Source: Clostridia bacterium
Lineage (GTDB): Bacteria; Bacillota; Clostridia; Christensenellales; Aristaeellaceae
DNA: 5,399 nt
Assembly (NCBI GenBank): GCA_017469605.1
Contig: JAFUGB010000268.1
Location: 1 to 5,399, forward strand
Direction: 5' to 3'
Shown here piece after piece: positions 1 through 5,399 of this stretch (position 1 is its first letter; every line of letters begins with the position of its first letter). The notes beneath the pieces were generated by a model. It was not told where the DNA came from, did not search any database, and saw only the letters and a list, made by a program, of their open reading frames with translations. The position numbers and the translations under genes were made by a program.

Positions 1-774
1 GATTCCTGGGAGGCGCTCGTGAAACCCGGCCGCCGTCTCCACGCGGGGGATACCGTATCCTTTGGCGAAGGACTGCTGCGCGCTGAAATACTGGATTCCA
101 CAGATGCCGGCGGGCGCGTTGTTCGCTTTTTGTATGAAGGGGTATTTGAAAACCTGCTGGAACGGCTGGGGGAAATGCCTCTGCCCCCTTATATTCATGA
201 AAAGCTGCAGGATCCGGGCCGCTATCAGACGGTATATGCCCGGCTGGACGGCAGCGCTGCGGCGCCTACGGCCGGCCTGCATTTTACGCCGGAGCTGCTG
301 GAAAAGGTGCGCGGCATGGGCGTAGCGGTTGTTCCAGTCCTTTTGCACGTGGGTCTCGGTACTTTCCGGCCGGTCAAGGAAGAAAACGTTGAAAACCATG
401 TGATGCACAGCGAATATTACGAGGTCAGCCAGGAAGCGGCTGAGCGGATCAATATAGCGCGGGCGAACGGCGGCCGTTTGCTCTGCATCGGTACCACCTC
501 CATGCGGACCATTGAAACGGCGGCCGATGAAAACGGTGTTATTCATGCCGGACACGGCATGACCAATATTTTTATCAAGCCCGGTGTAAGGATCAAGGCA
601 GTGGACATGCTTTTGACCAATTTTCACCTGCCCCAGAGCACGCTGTTAATGCTTGTATCCACGCTGATGGGGCGGGAAAACGCGCTGGAAGCCTACCGGG
701 AAGCAGTGGAGAAAGAATACCGGTTTTTCTCGTTTGGGGACTGTATGCTGCTGGGCAGCGATTTGGTGAAATAA
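1..774 (+). CDS. queA: S-adenosylmethionine:tRNA ribosyltransferase-isomerase QueA, 3' part (5' end outside window)
   Basis: QueA is a cytoplasmic enzyme that transfers and isomerises the ribosyl part of S-adenosylmethionine onto 7-aminomethyl-7-deazaguanine in tRNA, giving epoxyqueuosine at the wobble position of GUN-anticodon tRNAs. The frame is open from base 1, so the 257 residues seen are the C-terminal part. The family is about 340-355 residues, so roughly 85-95 are missing upstream. Family motifs run in the expected order: W-E-A-L-V-K-P-G-R-R-L near the left edge, PLPPYI, RYQTVYA, AAPTAGLHFTPELL, LLHVGLGTFRPV, then H-x-M-H-S-E, IGTTSMRTIE, TNIFIKPG, LLTNFHLPQSTLLMLVS and the closing FSFGDCMLL. 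The first ATG in the window (inside the frame at 316) and the GTG at 19 are internal and are not starts. The TAA at 772-774 directly abuts the kinase start, so the two genes are probably cotranscribed. No frameshift or lost motif is seen. Identification is firm. Confidence 0.96.
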   Translation, partial: DSWEALVKPGRRLHAGDTVSFGEGLLRAEILDSTDAGGRVVRFLYEGVFENLLERLGEMPLPPYIHEKLQDPGRYQTVYARLDGSAAAPTAGLHFTPELLEKVRGMGVAVVPVLLHVGLGTFRPVKEENVENHVMHSEYYEVSQEAAERINIARANGGRLLCIGTTSMRTIETAADENGVIHAGHGMTNIFIKPGVRIKAVDMLLTNFHLPQSTLLMLVSTLMGRENALEAYREAVEKEYRFFSFGDCMLLGSDLVK

Positions 775-1626
775 ATGGCTGCGAGCATTACGGTATTCGG
801 CGGCGCGAATATGGATATATTGGGCATTCCGGCGGGCGAACTGCTGCTGCATGATTCCAATATCGGGCGCGTGTCGCTGCGCCCGGGCGGCGTGGGCAGG
901 AACATTGCCCAGCAGATTGCGCAGCTGGGCCATTGCTGCACGTTGCTTACCGTGTTTGGAAATGATCCGCTGGCAGACGCCCTTTGCGCTTCCTGCGCCA
1001 GGCTTGGAATTGATATTACGCATGCGCTTCTCGCGGAGGGCAACACCTGCGTATACCTGTGCCTGCATGAGCAGTCGGGCGATATGCTGGCCGCCGTTAA
1101 CGACATGCGATTGACCGATCAGCTGACCGTTTCCTATGCGGCCGACCACATGGAACAAATCAACGCGGCTGATCTTTGCGTGCTGGATACCAATCCGCCG
1201 GCGGATACGGTTCGGTATGTTGCCGAGCACGCGGCCGTGCCTGTGCTGCTGGATACGGTGAGCTGCGCCAAGCTGGACAGGGCGCGGGCCGCGCTGCCTT
1301 ATCTTACAGCCATTAAACCCAACCTGATGGAAGCCCGTGCCTTGACGGGCGAAAACGAACCGGCGAAATGCGCCGAGGTGCTGGTTCGCCGCGGTGTGCG
1401 GCATGTGTTTATATCGCTTGGGGCGGACGGGCTGCTTTGCGCCGATGCGCGGACCAGCCGTCTATTGCCTGTGGAGCGTCTGTCCGCCGCGGCCAAAACA
1501 GGCGCGGGAGACGCGCTGTGCGCGGGTCTGGCCGTGGCATTGGCGTGCGGAGAAAGCACCTTGGAATGCGCTAAATACGGCATGCTTTGCGCTGCCGCTT
1601 TCCTGGAAAAAGAGGAGGAAGAATAA
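775..1626 (+). CDS. psuK: PfkB-family carbohydrate kinase, probable pseudouridine kinase PsuK
   Basis: This 283-residue protein is a ribokinase/PfkB-family kinase, most likely phosphorylating pseudouridine to pseudouridine 5'-phosphate with ATP in the cytoplasm. Seen directly: an N-terminal beta strand ending in GGANMDI (residues 9-15), the sugar-binding stretch DSNIGRVSLRPGGVGRN (27-43) with PfkB signature 1, a KPNLMEA segment holding the NxxE motif (N183, E186), and KTGAGDALCAG (from 241), signature 2, with the anion hole GAGD and catalytic base D246. The wording GGVGRNIA and NDMRLTDQLT resembles PsuK more than ribokinase or fructokinase, and psuG lies directly downstream, which decides the substrate call. 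The start is the ATG touching the queA stop. The only upstream SD-like bases are GGTGA at 765-769, so initiation may depend on queA translation. The protein is slightly shorter than E. coli PsuK (about 313) and ends in an unusual EKEEEE tail whose codons form the psuG ribosome binding site. Other nucleoside or sugar substrates cannot be excluded by sequence alone. Confidence 0.88.
   Translation: MAASITVFGGANMDILGIPAGELLLHDSNIGRVSLRPGGVGRNIAQQIAQLGHCCTLLTVFGNDPLADALCASCARLGIDITHALLAEGNTCVYLCLHEQSGDMLAAVNDMRLTDQLTVSYAADHMEQINAADLCVLDTNPPADTVRYVAEHAAVPVLLDTVSCAKLDRARAALPYLTAIKPNLMEARALTGENEPAKCAEVLVRRGVRHVFISLGADGLLCADARTSRLLPVERLSAAAKTGAGDALCAGLAVALACGESTLECAKYGMLCAAAFLEKEEEE
1613..1618 (+). 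promoter_or_regulatory. Shine-Dalgarno site of psuG, inside the end of psuK
   Basis: A perfect AGGAGG lies seven bases upstream of the ATG at 1626. It is read in psuK as part of the glutamate-rich C-terminus. It fixes the psuG start at 1626 and argues against the in-frame ATG at 1587, which has no such site and would add 13 non-conserved residues. Confidence 0.88.
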
Positions 1627-2531
1627 TGAAGCAGTATCTGAAGATTTCACCCGCCGTGCAGAAGGCGCTGGATGAAGGGCGTCCGGTGATCGCGCTGGAG
1701 AGCACCATCATCAGCCATGGCATGCCCTATCCGCAGAATTTGGAAACCGCCCGGCTTTGCGAGGCCGAAGCGCGCAAGTATGGCGTGGAGCCTGCCACAG
1801 TGGCGGTGATCCACGGCCAGCTGTGTGCCGGGCTTACTGACGAAGAGCTGGAATACCTGGCCCGCACCGGCCCCAAGGTGATCAAGGCAAGCCGCCGCGA
1901 TTTGCCGGTGCTGGTTGCCGAGAAAGCGGACGGCGCCACCACGGTGGCGGCTACCATGATCATTGCCGCCATGGCCGGCATCAAGGTCTTTGCCACCGGT
2001 GGGATCGGCGGCGTGCATCGCGGCGCTGAAACCACCATGGATATCTCCGCCGATCTGGAAGAACTGGCGCAGACGCCCGTGGCTGTCGTGTGCGCAGGCG
2101 CCAAGAGCATCCTCGATCTTGGCCTTACGCTGGAATACCTGGAAACCAAGGGCGTTCCGGTATTGGGATACAAAACCAAGATGCTGCCTGCCTTCTATAC
2201 GTATGAAAGCGATTTTGAGGTGGATTACCGGATGGATTCCCCCCAGGAAATCGCGGATGTCATTCGCGCCCAGCGCGGCATGGGATATCCCGGGGGGATG
2301 TTGATTACCAATCCCATTCCCGCGGAATATGCCATGCCCAAAGCTGAAATTGACGCCGCGATCGACCAGGCGCTTGGGGAAGCCGATGCGCAGGGCATCA
2401 AGGGAAAAGCCATTACACCCTTCCTGCTGGCACGGGTTTGCGAACTGACCGGCGGGGAAAGCCTGAAAAGCAACATTAAGCTTGTGCTTAATAACGTGGC
2501 GCTTGCCTCGCAGATCGCGGCGGGAATCTGA
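1626..2531 (+). CDS. psuG: Pseudouridine-5'-phosphate glycosidase PsuG
   Basis: PsuG is a manganese-dependent cytoplasmic enzyme that reversibly splits the C-C glycosidic bond of pseudouridine 5'-phosphate, giving uracil and ribose 5-phosphate. From the ATG at 1626 the protein has 301 residues, against about 312 in E. coli. Active-site residues known from the E. coli enzyme all appear with a constant offset of six: E25 in ALESTIISHGMPYP, K87 in KVIKASRRD, H131 in GGVHRGAE, metal-ligand D143 in DISADL, Schiff-base lysine K160 in CAGAKSILD, and N283 in LKSNIKLVLNN. The family blocks VAVIHGQLCAGL, DGATTVAATM, ATGGIGG and LITNPIP are intact. The ATG overlaps the psuK stop by one base (TAATG) behind a perfect AGGAGG, which suggests translational coupling so that kinase and glycosidase are made together. 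No uridine or pseudouridine transporter gene (psuT type) follows; if there is one it lies outside the window. An intrinsic terminator starts about 20 bases after the stop. Complete and very probably functional. Confidence 0.97.
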   Translation: MKQYLKISPAVQKALDEGRPVIALESTIISHGMPYPQNLETARLCEAEARKYGVEPATVAVIHGQLCAGLTDEELEYLARTGPKVIKASRRDLPVLVAEKADGATTVAATMIIAAMAGIKVFATGGIGGVHRGAETTMDISADLEELAQTPVAVVCAGAKSILDLGLTLEYLETKGVPVLGYKTKMLPAFYTYESDFEVDYRMDSPQEIADVIRAQRGMGYPGGMLITNPIPAEYAMPKAEIDAAIDQALGEADAQGIKGKAITPFLLARVCELTGGESLKSNIKLVLNNVALASQIAAGI

Positions 2532-2550
2532 TACCGCAATCGATGATATC

Positions 2551-2587
2551 ACCCTCATGACGCCTTGTCGGGCTCATGGGGGTTTTT
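2551..2587 (+). terminator. Rho-independent terminator of the queA-psuK-psuG unit
   Basis: The arm at 2551-2560 (ACCCTCATGA) pairs over its full ten bases with 2574-2583 (TCATGGGGGT), with one G-U pair. The 13-base loop can add a three-pair inner stem, 2562-2564 with 2571-2573. Five T residues follow at 2583-2587. It sits 20 bases after the psuG stop and 12 bases before the next -35 box, which suits separation of the pseudouridine unit from the feo unit. No T-run lies on the other side, so it is not obviously bidirectional. Confidence 0.85.
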
Positions 2588-2596
2588 ATATAAAAA
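2583..2596. repeat. Perfect 14-base A/T palindrome between terminator and promoter
   Basis: TTTTTATATAAAAA equals its own reverse complement. Its left half is the T-tract of the terminator. Its right half lies directly upstream of the -35 box at 2599, where an A/T-rich UP element would stimulate RNA polymerase. It could also be a regulator site, but nothing else in the sequence supports that. Confidence 0.5.
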
Positions 2597-2598
2597 CG

Positions 2599-2627
2599 TT
2601 GAAATTTGTCCAATATTGCTCTAAAAT
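2599..2627 (+). promoter_or_regulatory. Predicted housekeeping-sigma promoter of feoAB
   Basis: The -35 box TTGAAA (2599-2604) and -10 box TAAAAT (2622-2627) are separated by the optimal 17 bases, and each differs from consensus by one base. The A/T palindrome upstream could act as an UP element. Transcription would start near 2634, leaving a leader of about 42 bases. The promoter looks strong, so iron control would probably need a repressor. No textbook Fur or DtxR box is visible, though a weak dyad fills the -35/-10 spacer. Confidence 0.8.
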
Positions 2628-2662
2628 AGTAAGCGCCCCATGCGCATACATTGGAGCGAAAG

Positions 2663-2668
2663 AGGGAG
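2663..2668 (+). promoter_or_regulatory. Shine-Dalgarno site that sets the feoAB start
   Basis: AGGGAG lies seven bases before the ATG at 2676. The earlier in-frame ATG at 2640 has no such site and would sit only about six bases from the predicted transcript start. The protein from 2676 begins MTIKDLTIGQ, the usual FeoA beginning. Confidence 0.82.
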
Positions 2669-2675
2669 AGCAAGG

Positions 2676-5024
2676 ATGACGATCAAGGATCTGACGATTG
2701 GACAAACCGCAAAAATAGAAACCGTAGGCGGCGAAGGCGCGCTGCGGCAGCATTTTTTGGATATGGGCGTAATTCCAGGCGCCAGGGTCACGTTGATCAG
2801 GCTGGCGCCCATGGGCGACCCCATGGAGCTGCGGATCCATGGATATGAGCTGACGCTGCGCCTGGCGGACGCCGGACAAATTACCGTGCTTCCGGTGGCA
2901 AAGAACACAAAATCCATGAAGCCGGCGCAAAGAAAAAAGATTTCGGAGCATCCCGGGCTTGGCGAAGCGGGAAAATTCCATCCAAAGGGTACGGGGCATC
3001 CGCTGCCGGAAGGAACTGAACTTTCCTTTGCGCTGGTCGGCAACCAGAACAGCGGAAAAACCACCCTGTTTAACCAACTGACCGGTGCAAACCAGCATGT
3101 GGGCAATTTTCCCGGCGTGACCGTGGACAGAAAAGACGGCGCCATTCGTGGGCATGCGAATACGCAGATTACAGACCTGCCCGGAATATATTCCATGTCG
3201 CCCTATTCCAGCGAAGAGCTGGTATCGCGGAATTTTGTGCTGAATGAAAAACCAAAGGCCATCATCAATATTGTAGACGCTACAAATATAGAGCGCAACC
3301 TGTATCTTACCATGCAGCTGCTTGAAATGGGCATTCCCATGGTAGTGGCGCTGAATATGATGGATGAAATGAGCGGGAATGGCGGCGTTGTGGATATCAA
3401 TGCCATGGAAAGCTTGCTGGGGGTGCCCGTCGTTCCCATCTCGGCGGCAAAAAACCAAGGCGTGGATGAGTTGGTGAAGCATGCCCTTCATATTGCCAGG
3501 TATCAGGAAAAGCCGCCCCGGCAGGATTTTTGCGACAGCAGTGACCATGGCGGCGCTGTTCATCGGTGCCTGCACGCGGTGATTCATTTGATCGAGGATC
3601 ATGCGCAAAAGGCAGGGCTTCCCGTTCGATTTGCCGCCAGCAAGCTGATAGAGGGCGATGCGCTGATCTGCAATCAGCTGATGCTGGATCAGCATGAAAA
3701 AGAAATGTTGGAGCATATCGTCCTTCAGATGGAAAACGAACGCGGCCTGGATCGCAGCGCGGCCATTGCCGATATGCGTTTTTCCTATATTCAAAAGCTG
3801 TGCGATCAATGCGTGATAAAGCCCCAGAAAAGCAAGGAACATATCCGCAGCCAGAAAATGGACCGGATCCTTACGGGCAAATGGACGGCCATTCCTGTTT
3901 TTGTGGCCATCATGGCGCTGGTTTTCTATCTTACATTCAGTTTGATCGGACCGTTCTTGCAGGACCTTCTGGCGACGGGGATAGAAGCACTGGGCAGCTT
4001 AACAGAAAAAGCCATGATTTCCGGCGGCGTTAATTCGGCCATTCAAAGTCTGGTGCTGAACGGCATCTTTGAAGGGGTGGGAAGTGTTCTGAGCTTCCTT
4101 CCCATTATTGTTACAATGTTTCTTTTCCTGTCGCTCCTGGAAGACAGCGGTTACATTGCCCGCGTAGCGTTTTTCATGGATAAGCTGCTCCGAAAAATCG
4201 GTCTGTCCGGACGCAGCATCGTTCCCATGCTCATTGGCTTTGGCTGCACGGTCCCCGCGGTGATGTCCACCCGGACCCTGCCCAGCCAGCGCGATCGAAA
4301 AATGACCATCCTGCTTACGCCCTTCATGAGCTGCACCGCAAAGCTGCCAATCTACGGATTCTTTGTCAGCGCTTTCTTCCCGGGATCCAGCTGGTGGATC
4401 ATTACGGCGCTGTATCTTTTGGGAATTCTTGTGGGCATATTGATGGCGCTGCTGTTCAAAAGGACGCTGTTCAAGGGCGAAGCCGTACCCTTTGTAATGG
4501 AATTGCCCAATTACAGGATGCCCAGTCCCCGTAGCGTGCTACAGCTTCTGTGGGAAAAGGCCAAGGATTTTTTACAGAAGGCTTTTTCTGTTATCTTGGT
4601 CGCCACCATGGTGGTCTGGTTCCTTCAAAGCTTTGATTTCCATTTTAATTTGTCGGAGGATTCCCATAACAGCATCATGGCTTCTATTGCCGGCTTGCTG
4701 GTTCCCGTGATGCGCCCGGCGGGAATGGGCGATTGGCGTATCATCACCTCGCTGATCAGCGGGTTCATGGCCAAGGAGAGTGTGGTTTCCGTTCTGGAAA
4801 TGCTTTTGGGTTCCAGAACGGCGCTCACGTCGCGCATCAGTCCGCTTACCGCCGCTTCCATGCTGGTGTTCAGCCTGCTTTATACGCCCTGCGTAGCTGC
4901 CGTTGCGTCCATTAAACGGGAGCTGGGGCGCAGATGGGCCGTTTCTCTGGTGGCGTGGCAATGCGCAATTGCCTGGGTGGCCGCGCTGTTGGTCCGTTTA
5001 ATCGGATTGGCTATGGGAGTTTGA
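2676..5024 (+). CDS. feoB: FeoA-FeoB fusion, ferrous iron transport GTPase/permease
   Basis: This 782-residue membrane protein imports Fe(II) across the cytoplasmic membrane. Residues 1-75 form an SH3-like FeoA domain (LRQHFLDMGVIPGARV, APMGDPMEL, YELTLRLADAG). A basic, Gly/Pro-containing linker covers about 76-113. The FeoB G domain follows: G1 GNQNSGKT (122-129), G2 T149 in GVTVD, G3 DLPG (167-170), G4 NMMD (227-230) and G5 SAA (256-258). A helical GDI-like region (about 280-395) leads to the permease, which starts near residue 406 and has about eight or more hydrophobic segments. The gate motifs are intact: GFGCTVPA with C524, PFMSCTAKLP with C553, and YTPCVAA with C739. G1 has Gln where E. 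coli has Pro, which is common in Clostridia. FeoA is usually a separate small protein of about 75 residues, and FeoAB fusions are known elsewhere. The gene has its own promoter and is followed after six bases by a Cys-rich partner. The protein probably ends without a FeoC-like domain. Complete, with no frameshift. Confidence 0.97.
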   Translation: MTIKDLTIGQTAKIETVGGEGALRQHFLDMGVIPGARVTLIRLAPMGDPMELRIHGYELTLRLADAGQITVLPVAKNTKSMKPAQRKKISEHPGLGEAGKFHPKGTGHPLPEGTELSFALVGNQNSGKTTLFNQLTGANQHVGNFPGVTVDRKDGAIRGHANTQITDLPGIYSMSPYSSEELVSRNFVLNEKPKAIINIVDATNIERNLYLTMQLLEMGIPMVVALNMMDEMSGNGGVVDINAMESLLGVPVVPISAAKNQGVDELVKHALHIARYQEKPPRQDFCDSSDHGGAVHRCLHAVIHLIEDHAQKAGLPVRFAASKLIEGDALICNQLMLDQHEKEMLEHIVLQMENERGLDRSAAIADMRFSYIQKLCDQCVIKPQKSKEHIRSQKMDRILTGKWTAIPVFVAIMALVFYLTFSLIGPFLQDLLATGIEALGSLTEKAMISGGVNSAIQSLVLNGIFEGVGSVLSFLPIIVTMFLFLSLLEDSGYIARVAFFMDKLLRKIGLSGRSIVPMLIGFGCTVPAVMSTRTLPSQRDRKMTILLTPFMSCTAKLPIYGFFVSAFFPGSSWWIITALYLLGILVGILMALLFKRTLFKGEAVPFVMELPNYRMPSPRSVLQLLWEKAKDFLQKAFSVILVATMVVWFLQSFDFHFNLSEDSHNSIMASIAGLLVPVMRPAGMGDWRIITSLISGFMAKESVVSVLEMLLGSRTALTSRISPLTAASMLVFSLLYTPCVAAVASIKRELGRRWAVSLVAWQCAIAWVAALLVRLIGLAMGV

Positions 5025-5030
5025 TACATA

Positions 5031-5186
5031 ATGAATAATTGGGATATTATAATTATCATTTCGATAACGGCTTGCGTTATACTTGCCTTCCGTTTTATGC
5101 GAAAGGATATCCGGAAAGGCTGCACGGGCTGCTGCGCGACATGCGGTCAGGCATGCTTGCGGAAAGGAGAAAAAGGGCATGAATAA
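5031..5186 (+). CDS. Small FeoB-associated Cys-rich membrane protein
   Basis: A 51-residue protein starts six bases after the feoAB stop. Residues 5-23 (DIIIIISITACVILAFRFM) form one hydrophobic helix, followed by a basic stretch (RKDIRK, 24-29), which by the positive-inside rule puts the C-terminus in the cytoplasm. The tail holds a dense cysteine cluster, C31-x2-C34-C35-x2-C38-x3-C42, suited to binding iron or another soft metal. This matches the family annotated as FeoB-associated Cys-rich membrane protein (Pfam PF12669, once misnamed a virus attachment protein), found after feoB in many Firmicutes. Its molecular role is not established; receiving Fe(II) or helping FeoB are guesses. A GGGAG at 5015-5019, 11 bases upstream inside feoAB, is the likely ribosome site, somewhat far away. 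The end overlaps the next gene by eight bases. The frame, start and context agree well. Confidence 0.87.
   Translation: MNNWDIIIIISITACVILAFRFMRKDIRKGCTGCCATCGQACLRKGEKGHE
5164..5169 (+). promoter_or_regulatory. Shine-Dalgarno site of the HMA-domain gene
   Basis: AAGGAG lies nine bases before the ATG at 5179, within the end of the preceding small gene. It supports independent initiation of the downstream gene despite the eight-base overlap. Confidence 0.72.
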
Positions 5187-5399
5187 TTTTCTCATTATAC
5201 TTCTTTTGATCATTCTTCTCGCGTTCGCGGTGCGGCGTGCCCTTCAGAAGGCGCGCCGGGGCGGCGGCTGCTGCGGTGAGCACGAACAAACCGAAGCGAG
5301 AAGGAGGGTATCCGATCGGAACAAAGCGCATTATCCATATGAAATCATAATTCCCGTCGTCGGAATGACCTGTGAAAATTGCGCTGTCAAACTGGAAAA
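5179..5399 (+). CDS. Membrane-anchored heavy-metal-associated (HMA) domain protein, 3' end outside window
   Basis: The frame is open to the window edge, giving 73 residues and the first two bases of the next codon. Residues 4-18 (FLIILLLIILLAFAV) form a hydrophobic helix. A strongly basic stretch follows (RRALQKARR, 19-27), then GGGCCGEH with a Cys pair at 31-32, a charged linker, and from about residue 54 a beta strand (YEIIIPVV) leading into GMTCENCAVKLE with C65 and C68. GMxCxxC is the metal-binding loop of the HMA/CopZ ferredoxin-like fold, which binds Cu(I) or other soft metals. The family domain needs about 45 more residues, so most of it lies beyond the window. Similar helix-plus-HMA proteins are found near feoB in Clostridia. 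The first third resembles the preceding gene product in plan: MNN start, one helix, basic stretch, Cys pair. The metal and the partner are unknown. A metal chaperone or thiol sensor at the inner membrane face is an inference. Confidence 0.83.
   Translation, partial: MNNFLIILLLIILLAFAVRRALQKARRGGGCCGEHEQTEARRRVSDRNKAHYPYEIIIPVVGMTCENCAVKLE

Noticed and set aside
646..1404. Minus-strand open frame (252 codons) spanning queA and psuK
   Set aside because: It crosses the junction of two well-supported genes and has no recognisable motif or promoter.
1587..1625. Upstream in-frame ATG for psuG at 1587
   Set aside because: It would overlap psuK by 40 bases, adds residues not seen in the family, and lacks the AGGAGG that precedes 1626.
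1647..2558. Minus-strand open frame (303 codons) opposite psuG
   Set aside because: It is complementary to a gene with every active-site residue in place. The predicted protein is His/Gly-rich with no known fold, typical of an antisense shadow.
2640..2675. Upstream in-frame ATG for feoAB at 2640
   Set aside because: It is about six bases from the predicted transcription start with no ribosome site, and its 12 extra residues are not part of the FeoA domain.
2586..3842. Long minus-strand open frame (418 codons) opposite feoAB
   Set aside because: It lies opposite a clearly real FeoA-FeoB gene and its translation shows no recognisable domain or motif. GC-rich codon use on the + strand tends to keep such antisense frames open.
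5025..5030. Possible separate promoter or terminator between feoAB and the small genes
   Set aside because: Only six bases lie between stop and start, there is no hairpin with a T-run, and the ribosome site of the small gene lies in feoAB, so cotranscription is simpler.
5044..5058. Fur-box-like ATATTATAATTATCA
   Set aside because: It matches 11 of 14 scored positions of the TGATAATnATTATCA model, but it lies within the codons of an Ile-rich membrane helix in the second gene of an operon with no promoter nearby. Ile codons explain the A/T pattern.

Overview
The window looks like a piece of chromosome from a Gram-positive Clostridia-type bacterium (Bacillota), with fairly GC-rich genes. This rests on the FeoA-FeoB fusion with its Clostridia-style wording, the small Cys-rich 'FeoB-associated' protein after it, and good Shine-Dalgarno sites. 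It is an inference from protein resemblance. I cannot name a genus. All genes are on the + strand and there is little non-coding DNA. I see no mobile element, CRISPR array, rRNA or tRNA.

Region 1 (1-2531) is a tight three-gene unit: the 3' part of queA (queuosine biosynthesis in tRNA), a PfkB-family sugar kinase best read as pseudouridine kinase (psuK), and pseudouridine-5'-phosphate glycosidase (psuG). psuK starts on the base after the queA stop, and psuG overlaps the psuK stop by one base (TAATG). PsuK and PsuG together take pseudouridine, released by RNA turnover, to uracil and ribose 5-phosphate. The unit therefore combines making one modified tRNA nucleoside with recycling another. A clear intrinsic terminator (2551-2587) closes it.

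Region 2 (2532-2675) is a 144-base intergenic spacer holding that terminator, a perfect 14-base A/T palindrome and a near-consensus vegetative promoter (TTGAAA, 17 bases, TAAAAT), followed by a leader of about 40 bases with a good ribosome binding site.

Region 3 (2676-5399) is a metal-handling operon. It begins with a 782-residue FeoA-FeoB fusion, the GTP-dependent ferrous iron importer. Next comes a 51-residue, one-helix Cys-rich membrane protein of the FeoB-associated type. Overlapping it by eight bases is a second small one-helix protein that carries a heavy-metal-associated (HMA) domain with a GMTCENC metal site and runs off the window end. The layout suggests Fe(II) uptake through FeoAB, with two membrane-anchored thiol proteins acting at the cytoplasmic or membrane face. 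That role is inferred.
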